From Volvox africanus (taxonomy: Eukaryota; Chlorophyta; Chlorophyceae; Chlamydomonadales; Volvocaceae), in the NCBI GenBank assembly GCA_030268105.1, contig BSDZ01000092.1, positions 124,001 to 188,000 on the forward strand: a DNA stretch of 64,000 bases. The letters run 5' to 3'. Made by a program: the position numbers and the translations under genes. The notes beneath the pieces were generated by a model. That model was not told where the DNA came from and ran no database searches. It saw nothing but the letters and a program-made list of their open reading frames with translations. Below, piece after piece: positions 49,655 to 63,035 of the stretch (position 1 is its first letter; the number at the start of each line of letters is the position of its first letter).

Positions 49655-52196
49655 ATGATCTCGCTGTTGGTGAAACTGGGCTTCAAGCCTAAGGATCGTG
49701 CTTATGAGAGGATCGACACAATCTCGGACACCAACAGCACCGCTAACGATAATGACAGCGTTATGAGCAACAGCAGCTGCCTAAATGGCAAAGCTGTAGA
49801 GCAGCCTGCAGGTGGAGTGGTCGTCACTCCTTTGCGTGAACTAATGAAGAAGTTTAGCCGCAAGTGGATTCCGACAGAAAAGGTGAATTCGTGTTGCTGT
49901 CTTTCCTGATGTTCAGTTCTAAGTAAGGCCAACTCCCATCAAGCCTGCCTTTCGTCGTCGTTTATGTTTTCTTCGATTCCGTCTTTTTTCGGTCATTCCG
50001 TGACATCCCATCCCTTCCACCTTTTCTGTCGCAGCCTCTTCAGCGGTTCGGGAAGCTCGAGGGCGAAGAATCCTTGACGTTGCAGGAGCGGTTGTCCGCG
50101 CGGCGCCTGCAAATAGCTGAGAAGGGGACTCTGCTTAAGGTCCTGCTATCCTGGGTGAGTTTGAGCTGATCAGGAGTTTGCTCCAGCAGTGGTGATGGGT
50201 GTTGAGATGCCTTGGGGGTCGCTTGTCTGACAGTCGCTCGATGTGATTGGGCCATGCGCCGACCCGCACCGCTTGCTGACTATCGACCAACGTGTCGACC
50301 CCCCGTCTTTTGCGTGCGCACAACAGAAGGGCGCGCCCGAGAATCTTCACCAGGCCGGAGCCCAACTGGAAGCCCAGCCAGTTCCAGCAGCGCAGCAGGT
50401 GGTGGGTCAGACCTGACGCCTGAGGGGGTTCCGGGGAGGAGGTCGCCTTTCTCATACCAGTGCGCGGCTTGTGCTGCACTGTGTTGGTTGCAAAGTGCCT
50501 GCAGGAAAGCGCTTCTCAGGGGAGGCGAATGGGGAACATGGTTTCCGAGGGGAGGGGAGACGGACGGAGGGAGTTGCCCGAGGGTGACACGGGGGTGGGC
50601 TCATCATACATGTCGTTATTTTGTCGTCGTTCAGATGTCGCCGAAACTAATTTGTGTACATGCGCTTGTGTTTGGACGTCCAATACCCCCTCGGAAACAC
50701 ATCAAGATGCTTTCCGTGATGCAGATGTTCCATGTCTACGCACGTAAACGGTGCACTAACTGATGAAAAGCTTTTTTGTGTGTCTCGTTCTCTGCCAGCA
50801 GGAGCCGCAGCTGGAGAGTGAGGAGAACAACGTGCAGCAATGCGCGGGTGGCGTGATGGCCCCGTCGGGGTTGGCGGGAGCAGCGGCGGCCATTGAGCTA
50901 GCATATCAGCGGTAGGTGCAGTGTATAACTAGGTGTACGGCGGAGTGACGTGGTAGTGCGTGGCGGTCTGAGTACGTGGCGGCAAATGCATGAAGGCGTA
51001 CGTGTTTCGGATGTGCGACTTCCTGTTTACCCGAAACCCACAATGCTGGGATCTCTTGCTTACACCTGCAACCCCACCCATGCCTTTTCCATACAGGTTG
51101 GACGAGACCACCGAAGCTGAGGGCTTCGAGGGCTTCCAAGTCCAGGTGCGTGGGCAAGAAGTCATCGAAGCAACATAGTCTTATGTATACAAAACCCGAC
51201 AACTGCTGGATGTTCGCTCTTTTATCTGCAGGTGTCAGATTTGATTTCGCAACTCGAGAAGCTGAGGTCGGGGGCCGCCATGATGGAGGCCAGGAAGGGG
51301 GGCCTTTCCGGGGCCTCTACAGACCTGCAGGGCAGCAGCATCACTGCCAAATTTGCCATCATCCCTGCCGCCAGCTGTCCTGCTATGGGCGCCACGAGTC
51401 CGCCTTCTGCAGTCGAAGTCGCAGATGCTGGTGCCGCTTCCATTTTCATCAACAAGGCTGCGCAGCAACCCCAGGAGTTGTACCAACCCCTGGAGCTCAC
51501 GCAGCCACCAAAACCGCACCCGAAAACCCCAGAGCGGCGTCTGCCCCCTGAGGCACGGAACTGGGGTCTGCAGGACTGCCGGTCCTGGGCGGGGGAGCAG
51601 CATTGGTCGTCCTGGGCGGAGGTTCAGGCGTTTACCAAGACGCTTGAGCCGACCCTAGCAGAAGCCATTCGTGAAGCAAGTAAGTCTGGTGGTGTGCACG
51701 TCGCGCTCCATCTCATGCTAGCTAGGTGCATGGTTGTCATTGAGGGGTTGTCATTGTGTGAGGGGTTGTGAAAAGACACCCCTGAGTCTAGGTCTGCTGA
51801 CTGGTTTGGCTCCCAAGTATCCTGTTCTATCTGCTGACTCAGCAGGCAGTGGGCCTTGCCACCTGCTGTCTGCCTGCACATCTAAGCGCAGCCCACCTTA
51901 CATTAATTGATTTCTGGCACAGAGACGTTCGCTCTCCCCCACACACTTTGCCCTCTTTAGGCCTCGAGCACAATCCACTTGTTGCCTTCGGGAAGGAGCA
52001 GGCGGCAGCTCCAGCAATTTCCTATGTGCAGCTCAAGCTGATGGAGCTTTGTGGCTCCAATCGTTGGGGGACGGCGTCCATCAAGGCCGCCTCGCTTGAG
52101 GGGCCCCGCAAGAGGCGCCCTTTCTTGGCGGCCTTCCTAAGGGCTGCCAAGGGAATCACAGAGCCGTGTGTTCAGCGTGGGGGCATTCGGCTCTGA
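49655..52196 (+). CDS. Array gene, copy 10 (complete, 421 aa)
   Basis: Exons: 49655–49882, 50035–50154, 50327–50398, 50799–50911, 51097–51145, 51232–51679, 51961–52196. No coding change was found. Intron 3 carries the insertion (50585–50594) and intron 6 has T at 51904. The 3' flank has A instead of G at 52577, 381 bp after the stop codon, a variant shared only with the flank of copy 12. Confidence 0.72.
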
Positions 52197-52637
52197 TCGA
52201 GCTGGGGCGGTTTTGCAGGAAGTGCACGCACTGATATGTACCTACTACCCTCCTTGCTAGCTAGCCGGATTGCTAGATGGTCATCTCGAGCCATCGATTT
52301 TGTTTGCCAAGTCGTGATGCTTAGCGTTGTTAAACACTGCACCCTTAATCGACGGTGACGTGGTTATTAAGAAAAGAGGGACTCAAGACACCTAGAGCGG
52401 AACTAAAGGCTCTGAGGCCTGATGGTGACCGTGACCATGGCCGTAGTAGCACCAAGGGGCGGTGACTGGCTGAATAGCGCGGCACTTTACATTACGAATG
52501 TTAGGGCTCTCGTGAGAGATGTCCGGTGTGGTGGCTTGCAGGTGGCTGCTGCGGCTTAGGCGTGATGTTAGGCTGGAGTTTGCAGGTTTGGTTAGCTTTC
52601 TCATGTACATGTTTGTTTTCGGGCACCCCCAGTTTTG

Positions 52638-53333
52638 TATGTGGTATTCTGTGTTCTTTTTATCGTACCTAAGGCTTCATGCAGTGGAGGGGGAGGGGCT
52701 GTGGAGGTTTAAACAGCTGGTGGGCAGTCGGACTTCATCAAGTGGTATTCATAGTCAGTGAGACTCCCAACTGCACACATGGTATTTGTGCCTAGCATTT
52801 AGTCACTTAGCTATGTGATATTCTGTGTTCTTTTTATCGTACCTAAGGCTTCATGCAGTGGAGGGGGAGGGGCTGTGGAGGTTTAAACAGCTGGTGGGCA
52901 GTCGGACTTCATCAAGTGGTATTCATAGTCAGTGAGACTCCCAACTGCACACATGGTATTTGTGCCTAGCATTTAGTCACTTAGCTATGTGATATTCTGT
53001 GTTCTTTTTATCGTACCTAAGGCTTCATGCAGTGGAGGGGGAGGGGCTGTGGAGGTTTAAACAGCTGGTGGGCAGTCGGACTTCATCAAGTGGTATTCAT
53101 AGTCAGTGAGACTCCCAACTGCACACATGGTATTTGTGCCTAGCATTTAGTCACTTAGCTATGTGATATTCTGTGTTCTTTTTATCGTACCTAAGGCTTC
53201 ATGCAGTGGAGGGGGAGGGGCTGTGGAGGTTTAAACAGCTGGTGGGCAGTCGGACTTCATCAAGTGGTATTCATAGTCAGTGAGACTCCCAACTGCACAC
53301 ATGGTATTTGTGCCTAGCATTTAGTCACTTAGC
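52638..53333. repeat. 174-bp minisatellite, 4 copies (unit 11)
   Basis: Four 174-bp repeats in the spacer 52197–54853. The A variant at 52577 lies 61 bp before the first repeat. Confidence 0.97.
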
Positions 53334-54853
53334 TGTCATAGACCTGATATAGTTTTAGTTGCATAGTTTCTTATCTGCCATTCATTAGTGGACCCTAACC
53401 AATAGGAGCGTGTCAAACGTGTTTGTTAGTGGATCTGAACCCTAGATGGTTGTCAACTGTTCATCATTGGATTCTATCCGATAGGAGCTTGTGAACCGTG
53501 TTTGTTAATGGATCTGATTAATGAGCTATTTAACATCCTTCTCAAGTGATTAGGCTGGTGTCATAATCTGCCATGACGACATGGCATGTGACCAGTTTAT
53601 TTACAGGGGACTCTCAACTAGACATGCCTGGGACAGCACAAAGGGGGAGGGCATGCGTGCCTCTGTGGGCGTGTGTGTGCATATGCGTGTGTGCGCATGC
53701 ATGTGCTGCAGGCATGTGCAATACCATGGTGTTCGAGCCTCGCAGTTGCTCACGAGTGGACGAGCAAGCAGCAGGCCTCTCCGTGACACCACATGTAAAT
53801 CGTGCGATGCCTGGATGACCCTTTTTGAGTGTCTCAGTCTCCCCCTGAAGCAGAACAGAGGGGTGCTTTTTAGGTGTTACACTGTGGGCGACTTGTTCTG
53901 AAAACTTGGGAAGAACTGTTTGGATTTTACTCCGCATGGAGAGCTGTATCTCCATGCAGCGCTGCACAGCCAAATTGCATTTTACTGCAGCAGGCTCTCA
54001 CTAAGGTGTATGTATGTTCATACAAGGGTTCAACAATCGTTGGCATTATGACATTATGGTGCCCCAACTTGGGCGTCCATGCCCATCATGGAGATGGCAC
54101 CGGAAGGCCTTCGGCGTGCTCCATCTTTATTAATTTCAGGACACGTGATAGTGTACGGCAAGCTACCGTGGGCCACAGTCCAGTGGTCGCATTATGTAAG
54201 GAATTTCAGGACTTTAGATTCCCTACTATGGGGAAGACCAGTACTATACAAGGTGATAACCTTGCGCTCTTGGGGCCTCCGAACCGGTATTGGTGAAACA
54301 CACACTTGTGCGGTGTTGATGTCTTTGAGCTTACGCGAGCTCAATTGTACCAATTGAAATTACAGTTCAATAGGAGCTCAAGAAATCCTTTGCGATGAAC
54401 CTACGTAATCTGTTGTTCCAATGTACGGCCCGAAGCCACGAACAGCGGACCGATTATGGTAATACGGGGTTCTTATCGCCACACGGAAGCGCCCCTACAT
54501 TGCCATTCAAATTACTTTGCTTCAGTGTTACAACCGGATAAAGGAAAGCTGTGAAACCTTCGCCTTTAGACCTGATTATGCTCCGTCGCTCTACATAACC
54601 ATAGCCCACCCTGTGTGACCCATTAACATCCTAACTAGTTATTTTAAAACCATTTTCCATAATTGCTTTCGAATTCCTTAGAGAGACTCCAAAGAACAGG
54701 CTTTGGCCTGTCAACACAACCGTTTGCCTCTAGACAAAACCTTAGTGTCGTTTATTGAGTAATACATCTCAACGATTTGCTTAGCGATAGTGCTTCATTG
54801 GACGCTTCGATTACCGGCTCCTTGACCACGACCCGGCTGTCCAGGCGTCAGCC

Positions 54854-57395
54854 ATGATCTCGCTGTTGGTGAAACTGGGCTTCAAGCCTAAGGATCGTGC
54901 TTATGAGAGGATCGACACAATCTCGGACACCAACAGCACCGCTAACGATAATGACAGCGTTATGAGCAACAGCAGCTGCCTAAATGGCAAAGCTGTAGAG
55001 CAGCCTGCAGGTGGAGTGGTCGTCACTCCTTTGCGTGAACTAATGAAGAAGTTTAGCCGCAAGTGGATTCCGACAGAAAAGGTGAATTCGTGTTGCTGTC
55101 TTTCCTGATGTTCAGTTCTAAGTAAGGCCAACTCCCATCAAGCCTGCCTTTCGTCGTCGTTTATGTTTTCTTCGATTCCGTCTTTTTTCGGTCATTCCGT
55201 GACATCCCATCCCTTCCACCTTTTCTGTCGCAGCCTCTTCAGCGGTTCGGGAAGCTCGAGGGCGAAGAATCCTTGACGTTGCAGGAGCGGTTGTCCGCGC
55301 GGCGCCTGCAAATAGCTGAGAAGGGGACTCTGCTTAAGGTCCTGCTATCCTGGGTGAGTTTGAGCTGATCAGGAGTTTGCTCCAGCAGTGGTGATGGGTG
55401 TTGAGATGCCTTGGGGGTCGCTTGTCTGACAGTCGCTCGATGTGATTGGGCCATGCGCCGACCCGCACCGCTTGCTGACTATCGACCAACGTGTCGACCC
55501 CCCGTCTTTTGCGTGCGCACAACAGAAGGGCGCGCCCGAGAATCTTCACCAGGCCGGAGCCCAACTGGAAGCCCAGCCAGTTCCAGCAGCGCAGCAGGTG
55601 GTGGGTCAGACCTGACGCCTGAGGGGGTTCCGGGGAGGAGGTCGCCTTTCTCATACCAGTGCGCGGCTTGTGCTGCACTGTGTTGGTTGCAAAGTGCCTG
55701 CAGGAAAGCGCTTCTCAGGGGAGGCGAATGGGGAACATGGTTTCCGAGGGGAGGGGAGACGGACGGAGGGAGTTGCCCGAGGGTGACACGGGGGTGGGCT
55801 CATCATACATGTCGTTATTTTGTCGTCGTTCAGATGTCGCCGAAACTAATTTGTGTACATGCGCTTGTGTTTGGACGTCCAATACCCCCTCGGAAACACA
55901 TCAAGATGCTTTCCGTGATGCAGATGTTCCATGTCTACGCACGTAAACGGTGCACTAACTGATGAAAAGCTTTTTTGTGTGTCTCGTTCTCTGCCAGCAG
56001 GAGCCGCAGCTGGAGAGTGAGGAGAACAACGTGCAGCAATGCGCGGGTGGCGTGATGGCCCCGTCGGGGTTGGCGGGAGCAGCGGCGGCCATTGAGCTAG
56101 CATATCAGCGGTAGGTGCAGTGTATAACTAGGTGTACGGCGGAGTGACGTGGTAGTGCGTGGCGGTCTGAGTACGTGGCGGCAAATGCATGAAGGCGTAC
56201 GTGTTTCGGATGTGCGACTTCCTGTTTACCCGAAACCCACAATGCTGGGATCTCTTGCTTACACCTGCAACCCCACCCATGCCTTTTCCATACAGGTTGG
56301 ACGAGACCACCGAAGCTGAGGGCTTCGAGGGCTTCCAAGTCCAGGTGCGTGGGCAAGAAGTCATCGAAGCAACATAGTCTTATGTATACAAAACCCGACA
56401 ACTGCTGGATGTTCGCTCTTTTATCTGCAGGTGTCAGATTTGATTTCGCAACTCGAGAAGCTGAGGTCGGGGGCCGCCATGATGGAGGCCAGGAAGGGGG
56501 GCCTTTCCGGGGCCTCTACAGACCTGCAGGGCAGCAGCATCACTGCCAAATTTGCCATCATCCCTGCCGCCAGCTGTCCTGCTATGGGCGCCACGAGTCC
56601 GCCTTCTGCAGTCGAAGTCGCAGATGCTGGTGCCGCTTCCATTTTCATCAACAAGGCTGCGCAGCAACCCCAGGAGTTGTACCAACCCCTGGAGCTCACG
56701 CAGCCACCAAAACCGCACCCGAAAACCCCAGAGCGGCGTCTGCCCCCTGAGGCACGGAACTGGGGTCTGCAGGACTGCCGGTCCTGGGCGGGGGAGCAGC
56801 ATTGGTCGTCCTGGGCGGAGGTTCAGGCGTTTACCAAGACGCTTGAGCCGACCCTAGCAGAAGCCATTCGTGAAGCAAGTAAGTCTGGTGGTGTGCACGT
56901 CGCGCTCCATCTCATGCTAGCTAGGTGCATGGTTGTCATTGAGGGGTTGTCATTGTGTGAGGGGTTGTGAAAAGACACCCCTGAGTCTAGGTCTGCTGAC
57001 TGGTTTGGCTCCCAAGTATCCTGTTCTATCTGCTGACTCAGCAGGCAGTGGGCCTTGCCACCTGCTGTCTGCCTGCACATCTAAGCGCAGCCCACCTTAC
57101 ATTAATTGATTTCTGGCACAGAGACGTTCGCTCTCCCCCACACACTTTGCCCTCTTTAGGCCTCGAGCACAATCCACTTGTTGCCTTCGGGAAGGAGCAG
57201 GCGGCAGCTCCAGCAATTTCCTATGTGCAGCTCAAGCTGATGGAGCTTTGTGGCTCCAATCGTTGGGGGACGGCGTCCATCAAGGCCGCCTCGCTTGAGG
57301 GGCCCCGCAAGAGGCGCCCTTTCTTGGCGGCCTTCCTAAGGGCTGCCAAGGGAATCACAGAGCCGTGTGTTCAGCGTGGGGGCATTCGGCTCTGA
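54854..57395 (+). CDS. Array gene, copy 11 (complete, 421 aa)
   Basis: Exons: 54854–55081, 55234–55353, 55526–55597, 55998–56110, 56296–56344, 56431–56878, 57160–57395. No coding change was found. Intron 3 carries the insertion (55784–55793), intron 6 has T at 57103, and the 3' flank has the common G at 57776, which separates it from its neighbours, copies 10 and 12. Confidence 0.72.
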
Positions 57396-57836
57396 TCGAG
57401 CTGGGGCGGTTTTGCAGGAAGTGCACGCACTGATATGTACCTACTACCCTCCTTGCTAGCTAGCCGGATTGCTAGATGGTCATCTCGAGCCATCGATTTT
57501 GTTTGCCAAGTCGTGATGCTTAGCGTTGTTAAACACTGCACCCTTAATCGACGGTGACGTGGTTATTAAGAAAAGAGGGACTCAAGACACCTAGAGCGGA
57601 ACTAAAGGCTCTGAGGCCTGATGGTGACCGTGACCATGGCCGTAGTAGCACCAAGGGGCGGTGACTGGCTGAATAGCGCGGCACTTTACATTACGAATGT
57701 TAGGGCTCTCGTGAGAGATGTCCGGTGTGGTGGCTTGCAGGTGGCTGCTGCGGCTTAGGCGTGATGTTAGGCTGGGGTTTGCAGGTTTGGTTAGCTTTCT
57801 CATGTACATGTTTGTTTTCGGGCACCCCCAGTTTTG

Positions 57837-58532
57837 TATGTGGTATTCTGTGTTCTTTTTATCGTACCTAAGGCTTCATGCAGTGGAGGGGGAGGGGCTG
57901 TGGAGGTTTAAACAGCTGGTGGGCAGTCGGACTTCATCAAGTGGTATTCATAGTCAGTGAGACTCCCAACTGCACACATGGTATTTGTGCCTAGCATTTA
58001 GTCACTTAGCTATGTGATATTCTGTGTTCTTTTTATCGTACCTAAGGCTTCATGCAGTGGAGGGGGAGGGGCTGTGGAGGTTTAAACAGCTGGTGGGCAG
58101 TCGGACTTCATCAAGTGGTATTCATAGTCAGTGAGACTCCCAACTGCACACATGGTATTTGTGCCTAGCATTTAGTCACTTAGCTATGTGATATTCTGTG
58201 TTCTTTTTATCGTACCTAAGGCTTCATGCAGTGGAGGGGGAGGGGCTGTGGAGGTTTAAACAGCTGGTGGGCAGTCGGACTTCATCAAGTGGTATTCATA
58301 GTCAGTGAGACTCCCAACTGCACACATGGTATTTGTGCCTAGCATTTAGTCACTTAGCTATGTGATATTCTGTGTTCTTTTTATCGTACCTAAGGCTTCA
58401 TGCAGTGGAGGGGGAGGGGCTGTGGAGGTTTAAACAGCTGGTGGGCAGTCGGACTTCATCAAGTGGTATTCATAGTCAGTGAGACTCCCAACTGCACACA
58501 TGGTATTTGTGCCTAGCATTTAGTCACTTAGC
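57837..58532. repeat. 174-bp minisatellite, 4 copies (unit 12)
   Basis: Four 174-bp repeats in the spacer 57396–60052. Confidence 0.97.
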
Positions 58533-60052
58533 TGTCATAGACCTGATATAGTTTTAGTTGCATAGTTTCTTATCTGCCATTCATTAGTGGACCCTAACCA
58601 ATAGGAGCGTGTCAAACGTGTTTGTTAGTGGATCTGAACCCTAGATGGTTGTCAACTGTTCATCATTGGATTCTATCCGATAGGAGCTTGTGAACCGTGT
58701 TTGTTAATGGATCTGATTAATGAGCTATTTAACATCCTTCTCAAGTGATTAGGCTGGTGTCATAATCTGCCATGACGACATGGCATGTGACCAGTTTATT
58801 TACAGGGGACTCTCAACTAGACATGCCTGGGACAGCACAAAGGGGGAGGGCATGCGTGCCTCTGTGGGCGTGTGTGTGCATATGCGTGTGTGCGCATGCA
58901 TGTGCTGCAGGCATGTGCAATACCATGGTGTTCGAGCCTCGCAGTTGCTCACGAGTGGACGAGCAAGCAGCAGGCCTCTCCGTGACACCACATGTAAATC
59001 GTGCGATGCCTGGATGACCCTTTTTGAGTGTCTCAGTCTCCCCCTGAAGCAGAACAGAGGGGTGCTTTTTAGGTGTTACACTGTGGGCGACTTGTTCTGA
59101 AAACTTGGGAAGAACTGTTTGGATTTTACTCCGCATGGAGAGCTGTATCTCCATGCAGCGCTGCACAGCCAAATTGCATTTTACTGCAGCAGGCTCTCAC
59201 TAAGGTGTATGTATGTTCATACAAGGGTTCAACAATCGTTGGCATTATGACATTATGGTGCCCCAACTTGGGCGTCCATGCCCATCATGGAGATGGCACC
59301 GGAAGGCCTTCGGCGTGCTCCATCTTTATTAATTTCAGGACACGTGATAGTGTACGGCAAGCTACCGTGGGCCACAGTCCAGTGGTCGCATTATGTAAGG
59401 AATTTCAGGACTTTAGATTCCCTACTATGGGGAAGACCAGTACTATACAAGGTGATAACCTTGCGCTCTTGGGGCCTCCGAACCGGTATTGGTGAAACAC
59501 ACACTTGTGCGGTGTTGATGTCTTTGAGCTTACGCGAGCTCAATTGTACCAATTGAAATTACAGTTCAATAGGAGCTCAAGAAATCCTTTGCGATGAACC
59601 TACGTAATCTGTTGTTCCAATGTACGGCCCGAAGCCACGAACAGCGGACCGATTATGGTAATACGGGGTTCTTATCGCCACACGGAAGCGCCCCTACATT
59701 GCCATTCAAATTACTTTGCTTCAGTGTTACAACCGGATAAAGGAAAGCTGTGAAACCTTCGCCTTTAGACCTGATTATGCTCCGTCGCTCTACATAACCA
59801 TAGCCCACCCTGTGTGACCCATTAACATCCTAACTAGTTATTTTAAAACCATTTTCCATAATTGCTTTCGAATTCCTTAGAGAGACTCCAAAGAACAGGC
59901 TTTGGCCTGTCAACACAACCGTTTGCCTCTAGACAAAACCTTAGTGTCGTTTATTGAGTAATACATCTCAACGATTTGCTTAGCGATAGTGCTTCATTGG
60001 ACGCTTCGATTACCGGCTCCTTGACCACGACCCGGCTGTCCAGGCGTCAGCC

Positions 60053-62594
60053 ATGATCTCGCTGTTGGTGAAACTGGGCTTCAAGCCTAAGGATCGTGCT
60101 TATGAGAGGATCGACACAATCTCGGACACCAACAGCACCGCTAACGATAATGACAGCGTTATGAGCAACAGCAGCTGCCTAAATGGCAAAGCTGTAGAGC
60201 AGCCTGCAGGTGGAGTGGTCGTCACTCCTTTGCGTGAACTAATGAAGAAGTTTAGCCGCAAGTGGATTCCGACAGAAAAGGTGAATTCGTGTTGCTGTCT
60301 TTCCTGATGTTCAGTTCTAAGTAAGGCCAACTCCCATCAAGCCTGCCTTTCGTCGTCGTTTATGTTTTCTTCGATTCCGTCTTTTTTCGGTCATTCCGTG
60401 ACATCCCATCCCTTCCACCTTTTCTGTCGCAGCCTCTTCAGCGGTTCGGGAAGCTCGAGGGCGAAGAATCCTTGACGTTGCAGGAGCGGTTGTCCGCGCG
60501 GCGCCTGCAAATAGCTGAGAAGGGGACTCTGCTTAAGGTCCTGCTATCCTGGGTGAGTTTGAGCTGATCAGGAGTTTGCTCCAGCAGTGGTGATGGGTGT
60601 TGAGATGCCTTGGGGGTCGCTTGTCTGACAGTCGCTCGATGTGATTGGGCCATGCGCCGACCCGCACCGCTTGCTGACTATCGACCAACGTGTCGACCCC
60701 CCGTCTTTTGCGTGCGCACAACAGAAGGGCGCGCCCGAGAATCTTCACCAGGCCGGAGCCCAACTGGAAGCCCAGCCAGTTCCAGCAGCGCAGCAGGTGG
60801 TGGGTCAGACCTGACGCCTGAGGGGGTTCCGGGGAGGAGGTCGCCTTTCTCATACCAGTGCGCGGCTTGTGCTGCACTGTGTTGGTTGCAAAGTGCCTGC
60901 AGGAAAGCGCTTCTCAGGGGAGGCGAATGGGGAACATGGTTTCCGAGGGGAGGGGAGACGGACGGAGGGAGTTGCCCGAGGGTGACACGGGGGTGGGCTC
61001 ATCATACATGTCGTTATTTTGTCGTCGTTCAGATGTCGCCGAAACTAATTTGTGTACATGCGCTTGTGTTTGGACGTCCAATACCCCCTCGGAAACACAT
61101 CAAGATGCTTTCCGTGATGCAGATGTTCCATGTCTACGCACGTAAACGGTGCACTAACTGATGAAAAGCTTTTTTGTGTGTCTCGTTCTCTGCCAGCAGG
61201 AGCCGCAGCTGGAGAGTGAGGAGAACAACGTGCAGCAATGCGCGGGTGGCGTGATGGCCCCGTCGGGGTTGGCGGGAGCAGCGGCGGCCATTGAGCTAGC
61301 ATATCAGCGGTAGGTGCAGTGTATAACTAGGTGTACGGCGGAGTGACGTGGTAGTGCGTGGCGGTCTGAGTACGTGGCGGCAAATGCATGAAGGCGTACG
61401 TGTTTCGGATGTGCGACTTCCTGTTTACCCGAAACCCACAATGCTGGGATCTCTTGCTTACACCTGCAACCCCACCCATGCCTTTTCCATACAGGTTGGA
61501 CGAGACCACCGAAGCTGAGGGCTTCGAGGGCTTCCAAGTCCAGGTGCGTGGGCAAGAAGTCATCGAAGCAACATAGTCTTATGTATACAAAACCCGACAA
61601 CTGCTGGATGTTCGCTCTTTTATCTGCAGGTGTCAGATTTGATTTCGCAACTCGAGAAGCTGAGGTCGGGGGCCGCCATGATGGAGGCCAGGAAGGGGGG
61701 CCTTTCCGGGGCCTCTACAGACCTGCAGGGCAGCAGCATCACTGCCAAATTTGCCATCATCCCTGCCGCCAGCTGTCCTGCTATGGGCGCCACGAGTCCG
61801 CCTTCTGCAGTCGAAGTCGCAGATGCTGGTGCCGCTTCCATTTTCATCAACAAGGCTGCGCAGCAACCCCAGGAGTTGTACCAACCCCTGGAGCTCACGC
61901 AGCCACCAAAACCGCACCCGAAAACCCCAGAGCGGCGTCTGCCCCCTGAGGCACGGAACTGGGGTCTGCAGGACTGCCGGTCCTGGGCGGGGGAGCAGCA
62001 TTGGTCGTCCTGGGCGGAGGTTCAGGCGTTTACCAAGACGCTTGAGCCGACCCTAGCAGAAGCCATTCGTGAAGCAAGTAAGTCTGGTGGTGTGCACGTC
62101 GCGCTCCATCTCATGCTAGCTAGGTGCATGGTTGTCATTGAGGGGTTGTCATTGTGTGAGGGGTTGTGAAAAGACACCCCTGAGTCTAGGTCTGCTGACT
62201 GGTTTGGCTCCCAAGTATCCTGTTCTATCTGCTGACTCAGCAGGCAGTGGGCCTTGCCACCTGCTGTCTGCCTGCACATCTAAGCGCAGCCCACCTTACA
62301 TTAATTGATTTCTGGCACAGAGACGTTCGCTCTCCCCCACACACTTTGCCCTCTTTAGGCCTCGAGCACAATCCACTTGTTGCCTTCGGGAAGGAGCAGG
62401 CGGCAGCTCCAGCAATTTCCTATGTGCAGCTCAAGCTGATGGAGCTTTGTGGCTCCAATCGTTGGGGGACGGCGTCCATCAAGGCCGCCTCGCTTGAGGG
62501 GCCCCGCAAGAGGCGCCCTTTCTTGGCGGCCTTCCTAAGGGCTGCCAAGGGAATCACAGAGCCGTGTGTTCAGCGTGGGGGCATTCGGCTCTGA
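60053..62594 (+). CDS. Array gene, copy 12 (complete, 421 aa; last complete copy)
   Basis: Exons: 60053–60280, 60433–60552, 60725–60796, 61197–61309, 61495–61543, 61630–62077, 62359–62594. No coding change was found. Intron 3 carries the insertion (60983–60992), intron 6 has T at 62302, and the 3' flank has A at 62975, the same set as copy 10. The window ends in the spacer after this copy, before the next exon 1. Confidence 0.72.
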
Positions 62595-63035
62595 TCGAGC
62601 TGGGGCGGTTTTGCAGGAAGTGCACGCACTGATATGTACCTACTACCCTCCTTGCTAGCTAGCCGGATTGCTAGATGGTCATCTCGAGCCATCGATTTTG
62701 TTTGCCAAGTCGTGATGCTTAGCGTTGTTAAACACTGCACCCTTAATCGACGGTGACGTGGTTATTAAGAAAAGAGGGACTCAAGACACCTAGAGCGGAA
62801 CTAAAGGCTCTGAGGCCTGATGGTGACCGTGACCATGGCCGTAGTAGCACCAAGGGGCGGTGACTGGCTGAATAGCGCGGCACTTTACATTACGAATGTT
62901 AGGGCTCTCGTGAGAGATGTCCGGTGTGGTGGCTTGCAGGTGGCTGCTGCGGCTTAGGCGTGATGTTAGGCTGGAGTTTGCAGGTTTGGTTAGCTTTCTC
63001 ATGTACATGTTTGTTTTCGGGCACCCCCAGTTTTG

